Below are positions 1 to 7,750 of a DNA stretch of 64,000 bases, in pieces. Both the position numbers and the translations under genes were made by a program. Numbering within the stretch: the first letter of the stretch is position 1; each line of letters starts with the position of its first letter. The DNA is from a candidate division KSB1 bacterium (GTDB taxonomy: Bacteria > Zhuqueibacterota > Zhuqueibacteria > Zhuqueibacterales > Zhuqueibacteraceae), in NCBI GenBank assembly GCA_034506175.1, contig JAPDQB010000032.1, forward strand, positions 1 through 64,000, read 5' to 3'. The notes below the pieces were generated by a model. It saw only the letters and a program-made list of their open reading frames with translations. It was not told the DNA's origin and searched no databases.

Positions 1-346
1 ATAAGTTTTTATTTGAATTGATGTTTTTGCCGCTCTTTGCAATACTTTTCTTGCAATCGACTACCAAATTGGCGCAGAATTCAGGATTAACATTTTTTTA
101 AAACTCTAACTTAACATTGTCAAGTTAAAATTCAACCGCCAACTTGAACCCGCTGACCGCCACCCGCCGACCTTGGCGCCGCAAGCGCCACGCTCCAGCC
201 GAACTGAGCCACGCCCCGAAACTTTATTCACTCTCTTTAAAATTCAACCGCCAACTTGAACCCGCTGACCGCCACCCGCCGACCTTGGCGCCGCAAGCGC
301 CACGCTCCAGCCGAGCTGAGCCACGCCCCGAAAACGCCAACCCACT
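1..346. other. Intergenic segment with no gene seen
   Basis: I see no credible gene here. The segment is AT-rich up to about 126, with several TTAAC words between 87 and 128, then GC-rich where a 95-bp sequence is present twice. An open frame across 144-539 exists only because the repeat lacks stops in that frame, and it has no protein-like composition. The 3' end of the VTT gene follows on the minus strand. Confidence 0.6.
127..333. repeat. Direct repeat, two 95-bp copies 112 bp apart
   Basis: Bases 127-221 and 239-333 are the same except for one substitution (A at 203, G at 315). A 17-bp AT-richer spacer separates them. The unit starts with AAAATTCAACCGCC and ends with ACGCCCCGAAA. It is GC-rich, unlike the upstream flank. 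It does not look like a coding duplication, and no terminal inverted repeats were seen. It may be a tandem remnant of an interspersed element. Confidence 0.9.
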
Positions 347-994
347 CTACAAAACATATTTGATCACAACAAACCCTAAAATCAACAACGTCGTAAAACC
401 CAGCGCCATCCAATCAAAATACTTGTCAATCGTCGCTTTGATGCTGGCGCCGAATTTCCAAATCAAACCGGCCACGAGAAAAAACCGCATCGATCTGCCG
501 ACAATCGAGGCCAGCATGAATTCCAGAAAATTGATTTGAAACACGCCGCCGGCAATGGTGAAAACTTTATACGGAATCGGCGTGAACGCCGCGGTGAAAA
601 CCGCCAGAAACGCATTCTCGTTATACTTTTGTGCCACGAGGTTGAAAACTTCGTGCGTAAATCCCGGCACGTGCGAAAAGAAAAAATCACTGACGACGGC
701 CCATAGTTGCCAACCGATGAGATAACCGATCGCACCACCAGCAGCAGAACTCATCGCGCAAACAAATGCATACCACAAGCTTCGTTCCGGTCGCGACATG
801 GCGAGTGCCATCAACAAAGGATCCGGCGGGATGGGAAAGAACGAGGATTCTGCCGTTGCCAACAGCGCCAGCGCCGGCGTTCCATAACGCGTGTGCGCCC
901 AATGCAGAACCCAGTCATACAATCGTCGAACTAAATGCGGTTTTTGATGTTTCGGTTTTGTCGTCGTGCGAGTTGCCGTGTCTGTGATGTTCAT
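347..994 (-). CDS. YqaA/DedA-like VTT-domain membrane protein
   Basis: A 214-residue integral membrane protein of the VTT (SNARE-associated, YqaA-like) family. Members are linked to membrane homeostasis and lipid handling, but the exact substrate of this branch is unknown. After a basic N-terminus there are about four to five hydrophobic segments. The family-typical elements are an acidic-aromatic turn (ESSFFPIPPDPLL), a Gly-rich re-entrant stretch (SSAAGGAIGYLIG) and a second FTPIPYKVFTIAGG loop. I chose the ATG at 994 over an in-frame TTG at 1027 because GAGG lies upstream of it. It is co-oriented with the glycosyltransferase upstream at 1055, about 60 bp away, so the two may be cotranscribed. 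Confidence 0.85.
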   Translation of the reverse strand: MNITDTATRTTTKPKHQKPHLVRRLYDWVLHWAHTRYGTPALALLATAESSFFPIPPDPLLMALAMSRPERSLWYAFVCAMSSAAGGAIGYLIGWQLWAVVSDFFFSHVPGFTHEVFNLVAQKYNENAFLAVFTAAFTPIPYKVFTIAGGVFQINFLEFMLASIVGRSMRFFLVAGLIWKFGASIKATIDKYFDWMALGFTTLLILGFVVIKYVL

Positions 995-1054
995 GCCCGC
1001 GTTTGTCCTCAAATAACAGCGCCGCAAACTGCGCTTCGTCCTAATTTTAATCGT

Positions 1055-1735
1055 TTACTTTTCTTGTGCGAACCACATTTGCACGAATCGCCAGGTGTCG
1101 CGCCCGCCGTGAATGTGACTGGTTTCGCTCGAATAAATCGTTGCAATGGGAATGAATCCAAGCTTCATGCCCGACCGGACAGCTTTAATGAGCAGCTCGG
1201 ATTCCATTTCATAGCCATCGGTCTCCGGTTTGACCTGCTCCAACAGCCGCCGTGAATGCAGCCGGTAACCGCTTTGGCTGTCGGGTATTTTTATTCCCAA
1301 CCGCTGCGAGACAAGCGCGCTGGTGATGCGGTTGCTCAGGACGCGAAACAGCGGCATCGGCGGCCAGCGCAGTTGGCGACAACCAATGATCAAATCTACC
1401 GGCGTTTGGCGAAAAGCGCGGATAAATTCTCCCAGATGCGCCGAATCGTGTTGGCCGTCGGCGTCCATTGTGACGACCGCTTGGATTTCCGGCATAGCGA
1501 GCGCGCGTTCAAAACCGCTTTTAAGCGCCGCGCCTTTTCCACGATTTCGTTCGTGCCGGATCAACTGCACGCCGTTTTGTGCCGCGACTTCATGCGTTTC
1601 ATCAGTTGAGCCGTCATTTACGACGATGACTTGGCTTTTCGGGATGATCGTGAGCGTTTTTGAAAGAACAAGCGCCAATTTTTCGCCGGCATTGTAAGCA
1701 GGAATCACGACGGCAATATCGTCAATACCGGTCAT
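1055..1735 (-). CDS. Family 2 glycosyltransferase (DPM1/DPG-synthase-like)
   Basis: A 226-residue GT-A fold glycosyltransferase, probably using a nucleotide sugar and possibly a polyprenyl-phosphate acceptor. The N-terminus has AVVIPAYNAG, then VNDGSTDET (D41 binds the nucleotide), and the DXD metal site TMDADGQHD (D91, D93). RNRGKGAALKSGF between them is typical of the dolichyl-phosphate mannosyltransferase-like subgroup. No C-terminal membrane helices are present, so this is the short soluble form. It lies beside a VTT membrane protein on the same strand and faces a decayed WecA-like gene on the other strand, which suggests a former envelope-glycan locus. Substrate cannot be told from sequence. 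Confidence 0.85.
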   Translation of the reverse strand: MTGIDDIAVVIPAYNAGEKLALVLSKTLTIIPKSQVIVVNDGSTDETHEVAAQNGVQLIRHERNRGKGAALKSGFERALAMPEIQAVVTMDADGQHDSAHLGEFIRAFRQTPVDLIIGCRQLRWPPMPLFRVLSNRITSALVSQRLGIKIPDSQSGYRLHSRRLLEQVKPETDGYEMESELLIKAVRSGMKLGFIPIATIYSSETSHIHGGRDTWRFVQMWFAQEK

Positions 1736-1837
1736 GGAGCGTCATTGCATAAATCCATTGCCTTCTCTCCTGCTTCAAAATCAACAGACAAATTTAAGGA
1801 AAAACATCATTTTTTGCAAGCGTTTTGTTGAAGATTT

Positions 1838-2370
1838 TTGGTAAACGGAACATGCATCGTACGCCCTTTGCTTGGCGGCCTGGCGATCTATGCCGCTTTC
1901 ACCCTCACCCTGCTCGGGCAAATCATCGCTTTCCTGCTTTGCAAAGACAACCTCTGGTTTACGGTACGTTTCCCATTTTTATCAGCGCAACGCTCCGATT
2001 TCCTCAAGGTGTTGCCGCAGGTGCAGACGATTTGGGGTGGCGCTACGCTGATGGTCATCCTGGGATTCATCGACGACCGTCGCGGTGGCGGATTTTCTTA
2101 CAAAATCAAATTCATCATCCAAATCGCCGCCGCGTGTCTGTTGCCGTTCGCCGGCGTGCGAACCGACTTCATGCCCTCGACCGTGCTCAATGCCTTCATC
2201 ACGATCATCTGGATCGTCGGCATTACCAACGCCTTCAATTGCTCGCCAACATGGACGGGCTTTCGGCCGGCATCGCAGTGGTTGCCGCCGCCATCTTTTT
2301 TTGATCACTACGGCGCAGGCAGCGGTGATTTTCATTTATCTCGTTGCCCTCAGCCATCGGTTTTTTTATT
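1838..2370 (+). pseudogene. Broken WecA/MraY-like glycosyl-1-phosphate transferase
   Basis: Remnant of a polyprenyl-phosphate N-acetylhexosamine-1-phosphate transferase (GT4, WecA/TagO type). The pieces read LLGGLAIYAAF, then MVILGFIDDR (the conserved DD), then IKFIIQIAAA and WIVGITNAFN in one frame. A one-base loss near 2238-2241 shifts reading to LANMDGLSAGIAVVAAAIFF, which is the conserved NMDGLSAG motif. A second shift in a run of T at 2295-2303 moves it to LITTAQAAVIFIYLVA. The first roughly 50 residues and the C-terminal third of the usual 330-370 residues are absent. A single-base error could explain either shift, but the double truncation supports real decay. Confidence 0.85.
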
Positions 2371-2579
2371 CTACTTATTGCGCAGTAATAAAAAATGCGG
2401 GTACATTGATGAAAAAACAATGCCACTAAATCGGCATGTTTTCTTGACCACGGATGCCGCAGCCTGCGGGCATTAACCTACCTAAGGACGGGGAACACCT
2501 CGGTTGAATCAAAACACCTGAAAAAAGCGCGCCAAGCGCGTCTATTTTTTAAAGAATTCACTTTTTCGTGTGGAGGAGC

Positions 2580-3581
2580 ATGCCCCCGCAGCTTGTAACA
2601 CGAAGGCCGGCCGTCATTATGTGTCTCATGACGGCAGCTATGATGTTCATCGTCTCATCCGTCTATTCCCGTCAGGCTGCCAAAACCATTGTGATCAACG
2701 AAATCGTCACAGATCCGCAGCGCGATTGGAACGACAGCGCCGGCGGCAACGGCGTGGCGTTCGATCGCACGCCCGGCAGCGGCACGATTACGGATACCGA
2801 CGAATGGCTCGAACTGTTCAACGCCGGCTCAACTGCGGTCGATCTCACCGAAGGCGCAGGCTGGTCGATTGAGTTTATCAACGGCACGACGGCGCTGTTG
2901 AATTTCAAAACCCCCGGCAGCACGGTGCTGCGATTCAGCGCCGGCGGCGCGGTGACGAATTTTAAAACGGGCGAATATCTCGTCGTCGGCAATCCCCCCG
3001 GGGCGATCAACAACAACGTTTTTATTGTTTTGAAAGACGCCAGCGGCGCGGTGGTGGATGATGTGGAGATCGGCGACGATTTCGAAGGCGACGGCAACGG
3101 CGACGGCGCGCCGGACGGCGGCGCTGATGGCGGCAACGCCACGAGCCCGGCGGATGAAGCGGTGGCGCGCGTTCCGAACGCGGTTGATACCGGTAATGAC
3201 ATCGCCGATTTCGCGCAGCAGCTCGCCACCATCGGCTTCTCGAATGACAGCACCGGAACGCCGATGACGCAGGTTAAAAACAACACCTCGCCGCCGCCAA
3301 ACGGTTTTGTGCTTTACGAGAATCATCCGAATCCGTTTAATCCAACCACCAAAATCAAATTCAGCGTGCCGGAAGCCGCGACCGTCGTGTTGACTATTCA
3401 CAACCTCAAAGGCCAGGAACTGGCGCGGCTGTTCGAAGGCGAGCTGGCCGCCGGCGAATACCAGCGCGATTGGAATGCGGCCCAGCACGTGACGGGAATC
3501 TATTTCGCGCGTTTGGCCGCTGCCGGCAAAGTCTCCGGCGCACAGGTCAATCGCGTGAAGAAAATGTTGCTGGCAAAATAA
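2580..3581 (+). CDS. Secreted lamin-tail-domain protein with C-terminal sorting domain
   Basis: A 333-residue exported protein. The N-terminus is basic then hydrophobic (signal peptide to about residue 30). The body begins IVINEIVTDPQRDW and continues with DEWLELFNAGSTAVDL, the signature of a lamin-tail domain (LTD), a beta-sandwich common on bacterial surface proteins. An Asp/Gly-rich linker (about residues 165-195) may bind calcium. The last 90 residues hold NHPNPFNPTTKIKFSVPE and end in a short basic tail, matching the type A (FlgD-Ig-like) sorting domain used in FCB bacteria. The ATG at 2580 follows GGAGG closely; GTG at 2568 is an alternative. Role unknown, probably cell-surface. Confidence 0.8.
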   Translation: MPPQLVTRRPAVIMCLMTAAMMFIVSSVYSRQAAKTIVINEIVTDPQRDWNDSAGGNGVAFDRTPGSGTITDTDEWLELFNAGSTAVDLTEGAGWSIEFINGTTALLNFKTPGSTVLRFSAGGAVTNFKTGEYLVVGNPPGAINNNVFIVLKDASGAVVDDVEIGDDFEGDGNGDGAPDGGADGGNATSPADEAVARVPNAVDTGNDIADFAQQLATIGFSNDSTGTPMTQVKNNTSPPPNGFVLYENHPNPFNPTTKIKFSVPEAATVVLTIHNLKGQELARLFEGELAAGEYQRDWNAAQHVTGIYFARLAAAGKVSGAQVNRVKKMLLAK

Positions 3582-3684
3582 AACTGAAGTCCGACAGTCA
3601 TCCTATTCAACAGGGAGATTCGGAGAGCACGGAGATACACGGAATAAAAAGCGATTGAAAGAAAATATGGGGAGAGGAGCAAAT

Positions 3685-3731
3685 AAAATCCCTCGCGGCG
3701 CTCGGGAAAATTAGTGCGCGAGGGATTTTTT
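3685..3731. terminator. Bidirectional Rho-independent terminator
   Basis: A perfect 13-bp stem pairs 3685-3697 (AAAATCCCTCGCG) with 3717-3729, leaving a 19-base loop. Six T follow on the plus strand and a run of A precedes on the other, so it can end transcription from both sides. It lies between the convergent LTD gene and M20 gene, touching the stop codon of the latter at 3730. Confidence 0.85.
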
Positions 3732-5346
3732 ATTGCGTTTTATTGTCCGCGCTTTTTCGTATCGTCGGATACGTGATGCCCAATTGCTCCAAATAAGTTT
3801 TGTGCTTGCTGGGATCGAAATAGTATTTTCGCATTTCCGGACGGTACTTCGCCATGATCTCGCGGTTCAAATGGATCGACGGCTTGTCCTCGGCGCTGAG
3901 AAACGATTGGTATTGTGTCTCCTTGCCCTGTTCGTTTCTAAAATAATCCCATGCCTGCTCCACCAGCTTGGGATTCAGCAACAAATCGAGAGTGGTGAGC
4001 GCCATCACTTTCGCACCGGCTGTCGCGCCTTTGTGCGCAATCGGCGTCGCCATCGCCACGGCGTTCGCCCAATGATGCCCCGGCAGATCGGGAATATTGG
4101 AGGGAAAGCGCAGGGTGACGGTCGGGACGGTCCACGAAATATCGCCGATGTCATCCGAGCCGCCGCCGAAATTCCGGCCTTTGTACAGCGCCGGAGGATC
4201 GGTGAGCTTTGTTTTCAAACCGTTGACTTCCTTGTTGCCCAGCTCGCGTTGCAGCGCCTTGGCCAGCGTTTGATCTTCTTCGCTCCATGACGGCAGGCCG
4301 ACCTGCTTGATGTTGTCATACATTGCCAGCGCGATGGGTTTGTTGAAATGCCGCGGCCACGCCGCGCCCAAAATCCGCCAGCTCACTTCCGTGTCCGTCA
4401 TCATCGCCGCCGCTTGCGCGATTTTATTGCCGATTTCAAATGATTTTTTGATGTTCTCGTAATCGACTTCGCGAAAATAATACCACACGGTTGCCAGCGG
4501 CGGCACGACGTTGGGCTGATCACCGCCGTTTGAAATCACGTAATGACTGCGCTGCGACAGGCGCAAATGCTCACGGCGAAAATTCCAGCCGATGTTCATC
4601 AATTCCACCGCATCCAACGCGCTGCGGCCCCGCCACGGCGCGCCGGCAGAATGCGCCGAGCTGCCTTTGAACGTATATTCAACCGAAACCAAGCCGGTGC
4701 CGCTGCTGTCCGGCCCGAATGAAACGCCGAGGTTGTCGCTCACATGTGTGAACAACACCGCGTCGACGTCCTTCATCACGCCGTCGCGTGCGAAATAAGC
4801 CTTGGCCCCGAGTTGCTCTTCCGCCACGCCCGGCCACAACATCAGCGTGCCCGCAATCTTCTCGCGTTCCATCAAGCGTTTTAAAACCAGCGCCGCGGTG
4901 ACATTCACCGCCTGCCCGGAATTGTGGCCCTCGCCGTGTCCCGGCGCCCCCTCGATGATCGGATCGTGATAGGCGACACCCGGTTTTTGCGAGGCCTTGG
5001 GAATGCAATCGATATCGCTGCCGAAGGCAATCACCGGCTTGCCTCGTCCCCAACGCGCCACCCACGCCGTCGGCATGCCCGATACGCCCTCTTCAACGCT
5101 GAAGCCATTCTCGCGGAGAATCGTGGTGATATAACGCGAGGTTTCGAATTCCTGAAACCCCAGTTCCCCGAAGCTGAAAATCATGTCGACCATTTGCTGG
5201 GTGAAATCTTTCAGCTTGTCGACTTCTTGAAGAGCTTCTTGTTTGAGCGCGGGAAGTTTTTTGGTTTGTCCCCACAAACCGGCAGGTGGAATCAGAATGA
5301 GCATAATGGAGAGAATTGCCATCCCACGTCGAATTTTCATCGGCAT
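3730..5346 (-). CDS. Exported M20-family amidohydrolase (AbgB-like)
   Basis: A 538-residue metal-dependent amidohydrolase of the M20D (aminobenzoyl-glutamate utilisation B-like) family, with a signal peptide ending near residue 26 (PPAGLWGQ). The catalytic half has FGSDIDCIPKAS (D111, D113), GHGEGHNSG (H137-H141) and VAEEQLGAKAYFA (E176-E177). The dimerisation domain begins near GSSAHSAGAPWRGRSALDA. Family members usually have GHxCGH, but here Glu139 replaces the Cys that binds metal. A C-terminal extension of about 60 residues follows the metal-site helix. The ATG at 5346 follows GGAGGAAGGG. It lies in a minus-strand run with a gamma-glutamyltransferase and another amidohydrolase, suggesting use of amino-acid amides or peptides in the periplasm. 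Confidence 0.85.
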   Translation of the reverse strand: MPMKIRRGMAILSIMLILIPPAGLWGQTKKLPALKQEALQEVDKLKDFTQQMVDMIFSFGELGFQEFETSRYITTILRENGFSVEEGVSGMPTAWVARWGRGKPVIAFGSDIDCIPKASQKPGVAYHDPIIEGAPGHGEGHNSGQAVNVTAALVLKRLMEREKIAGTLMLWPGVAEEQLGAKAYFARDGVMKDVDAVLFTHVSDNLGVSFGPDSSGTGLVSVEYTFKGSSAHSAGAPWRGRSALDAVELMNIGWNFRREHLRLSQRSHYVISNGGDQPNVVPPLATVWYYFREVDYENIKKSFEIGNKIAQAAAMMTDTEVSWRILGAAWPRHFNKPIALAMYDNIKQVGLPSWSEEDQTLAKALQRELGNKEVNGLKTKLTDPPALYKGRNFGGGSDDIGDISWTVPTVTLRFPSNIPDLPGHHWANAVAMATPIAHKGATAGAKVMALTTLDLLLNPKLVEQAWDYFRNEQGKETQYQSFLSAEDKPSIHLNREIMAKYRPEMRKYYFDPSKHKTYLEQLGITYPTIRKSADNKTQ

Positions 5347-5435
5347 CCCTTCCTCCTTGAAAGTTTTGATCTCAAGCTGCCAGCAACTCGTTGATCTTGA
5401 CCGTCATGTGCTGCTGGCTTTGTTCTTGGAACGTT

Positions 5436-5696
5436 TCAATGAACTTTAGCTTTGCGATAATCACGCCAAAACCGTTTAAGAGGTGCAAGGGCTTCGGTTA
5501 GAGCAAGGTTTTTATCGCTTGCCGCTTGTAATATTTTCTGTTGTTTCCCAGTCGGGGACATCACATCGCGATGAAAAAAGCCATGAGCTTCATCAAATCT
5601 AACAATTGGCCGCCATTTGCCATCAATATAGGCCTCATACTGAATAACGATAATAGCTTCAACGTTCCCGTGTGTCGTACTAAAATGAACGCGCAA
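5436..5696 (-). CDS. Small conserved protein (DUF7718-like)
   Basis: An 86-residue soluble protein. It carries the pattern IVIQYEAYIDGKWRPIVRFD followed by EAHGFFHRD and a basic helical tail (RFWRDYRKAK), which I recognise from short proteins of a DUF7718-like family found scattered in bacteria, often beside toxin-antitoxin or DNA-binding genes. The only available start in the frame is TTG at 5696, preceded by GGGATGAG. Function is unknown. About 30 codons lie open immediately downstream in another frame (5463 to 5370) and could be a remnant of a partner gene. The family assignment is from memory of the motif only. Confidence 0.55.
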   Translation of the reverse strand: MRVHFSTTHGNVEAIIVIQYEAYIDGKWRPIVRFDEAHGFFHRDVMSPTGKQQKILQAASDKNLALTEALAPLKRFWRDYRKAKVH

Positions 5697-5808
5697 ACGG
5701 TCTCATCCCGTTTCGAAATCTTGTATCCAGAATTTTTCCGGCATGGGGCAATATTATTGGCAGCTTTCCATTGATAAGCACAAACTTTTTTAAAAGCAAG
5801 AGTAAACT

Positions 5809-7647
5809 TCACCACGCTATCCCGTAATCCTCCCCGTAATTGCTCGCGCCGCCCCAGAATGTGCCGTGCTGCCAATCAAAATAAATCGCCGTGATCGGGC
5901 CGGAAGTTTTTTTGTTGTAACTGAGCTTGTAGCCCATTTTAGCCAATTCGCTGCGCACCCACGGCGGCATTTGCTCGTTCAGCGTCAGCCTGCCGGGAAA
6001 AGTTTCGTGCATGCCGAACGAGTCCCGCATCTGAAAGCTGGTGATGTTCGGCGCTTCGCAGGCCTGCTGCACGTTCATGCCGAACTCCACCACGTTCAGG
6101 AAAAATTGCAGCAGGTTTTGATCTTGCGTGTCGCCGCCCTGCACGGAAAAGGCGAGAAAAGGTTTGCCATCTTTCATCGCGATGGTCGGCGTCAGCGTCG
6201 CGCGCGGCCGTTTGCCCGGCGCCACCACATTAAAAGGATTCTCGCTCTCGTTCAGCACAAAGCTCTGCATGCGCTGGCTCATGCCGATGCCGGTGTTGCC
6301 CGCAATGCACGCCGGAATCCAGCCGCCGCTGGGCGTCACCGAAACCACCCAGCCTTCCTTGTCCGCGGCTTGAATCGAGGTGGTGCCGGCAAAAAAACTT
6401 TCGTTATTCAGGCGGGAAGTTTTGGTCGTGTCAACATTCGACCACTTTTGCAAAAAATGCAGATACGGATTTTTCCTGCCTTCGAACGGATAGGGATCGC
6501 CCGGCTTGACTTCGGGATCATTCTTTTCCCAATCAATTTGCTTGAGGCGCTCTTGCGCGTAGGCTTTGGAAAGCAAGCCCTTGATCGGCTCCTCCGGCGG
6601 GAAATAGGGATCGCCATAATAAAAATCGCGGTCGGCAAACACCAGGTTCATGGTTTGATAAAGCGCATGAATGTACCTCGCGCTGTTGTAGCCCATTGCT
6701 TTCAGATCAAAATTCTCCAAGATATTGAGCGCTTGCAGCATGACCGGGCCTTGCACCCAACAATTCAGCTTGTAAACTTCGATGCCCTTGTAGGTCGTCA
6801 TCACCGGCGCTTCGAGATAAACCTTCCAATTGGCCAAATCTTCCATTGTGATGAGACCGCCCTGCTCGCGCGAGCCGCGGACAAATTCCTGGGCGATGTC
6901 GCCTTTGTAAAAGCGCTCGTAAGCCGCGTCAATCGCCTCTTTCCGGCTCTTGCCGGCTGCCAGCGCTTGCTGCTCGGCATCGACCAATTTTTGCAGCGTG
7001 CCGAGCAAATCCGGCTGGCGGAAAATTTCTCCCGGCTGCGGGGCTTCACGTTTTTCGCCGAGATGCGGCAGAAAAACTTTTTTGGAATACGGCCACTGTT
7101 TGATTTTCTCCTTTTCGCGCTCGATGCTGTTGGCGGTTTGCGCTTCAATCGGATAACCTTCCGCCATTTGCATGGCCGGCGCCAGCACCTGCTTCAGGCT
7201 CATCGTGCCAAATTCGGCCAGCATCGTCATCAGGCCGCCGGGCGTGCCGGGCGTCACCGCCGCCAGCGGGCCATGCTCCGGCGGATAGCGCATTTTTTTC
7301 TTCTTGAAAAATTCCGGCGTCGCGCCGGTCGGCGCCACGCCAAGCGCATTGACGCCGATTACGTTTTTCGTTTTGGGATTATAAATCAGCGCCTGCGTTT
7401 CTCCGCCCCAGCTCAAGACATCCCACATGGTGCAGGTGGCGGCAAGCATGGCGCAGGTCGCATCGATCGCATTGCCGCCGGCCTCGAAAATTTTCGCGCC
7501 GGCAGTGGCCGCCAGCGGCTTGCCGGTAATCGCCATCCAATGCCGGCCATGCAAAACCGGCTTCTCGGTTTGGGCGTAGGTCATGTTGTTCATGGCTAGC
7601 AGCGCCATTACCCACCACATCGTGAGCTTAAGCCATTGTGAAAACAT
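5809..7647 (-). CDS. ggt: Gamma-glutamyltransferase (exported)
   Basis: A 612-residue precursor of gamma-glutamyltranspeptidase, an N-terminal nucleophile hydrolase that cleaves or transfers gamma-glutamyl groups from glutathione and related peptides. A signal peptide ends near residue 26. Family landmarks include AATAGAKIFEAGGNAIDA near the N-terminus and AVTPGTPGGL. The autoprocessing site is AGTTSIQ, where Thr422 becomes the nucleophile of the small subunit. GNTGIGMSQRMQSF and the SVQGGDTQDQ oxyanion region follow. The start is ATG 7647, placed just after GGAGG, rather than GTG 7659. The glutamate-binding region is more divergent than in enteric Ggt, so substrate range is uncertain. It is flanked by two other exported amidohydrolases on the same strand. 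Confidence 0.88.
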   Translation of the reverse strand: MFSQWLKLTMWWVMALLAMNNMTYAQTEKPVLHGRHWMAITGKPLAATAGAKIFEAGGNAIDATCAMLAATCTMWDVLSWGGETQALIYNPKTKNVIGVNALGVAPTGATPEFFKKKKMRYPPEHGPLAAVTPGTPGGLMTMLAEFGTMSLKQVLAPAMQMAEGYPIEAQTANSIEREKEKIKQWPYSKKVFLPHLGEKREAPQPGEIFRQPDLLGTLQKLVDAEQQALAAGKSRKEAIDAAYERFYKGDIAQEFVRGSREQGGLITMEDLANWKVYLEAPVMTTYKGIEVYKLNCWVQGPVMLQALNILENFDLKAMGYNSARYIHALYQTMNLVFADRDFYYGDPYFPPEEPIKGLLSKAYAQERLKQIDWEKNDPEVKPGDPYPFEGRKNPYLHFLQKWSNVDTTKTSRLNNESFFAGTTSIQAADKEGWVVSVTPSGGWIPACIAGNTGIGMSQRMQSFVLNESENPFNVVAPGKRPRATLTPTIAMKDGKPFLAFSVQGGDTQDQNLLQFFLNVVEFGMNVQQACEAPNITSFQMRDSFGMHETFPGRLTLNEQMPPWVRSELAKMGYKLSYNKKTSGPITAIYFDWQHGTFWGGASNYGEDYGIAW

Positions 7648-7750
7648 TTTTGCCTCCACGTTTTAGTAGCGGATTATCGAGAATGAAGCGATGAAGAACA
7701 TTTTAAACCACGCTCGACAGTTAAAGCTGAAACCTGCGCGATTTGTATCA

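Noticed and set aside
5866..7599. A 577-codon plus-strand frame over ggt
   Set aside because: Antisense of a well-conserved gene with high GC; composition is Arg/His-rich and unlike any family.
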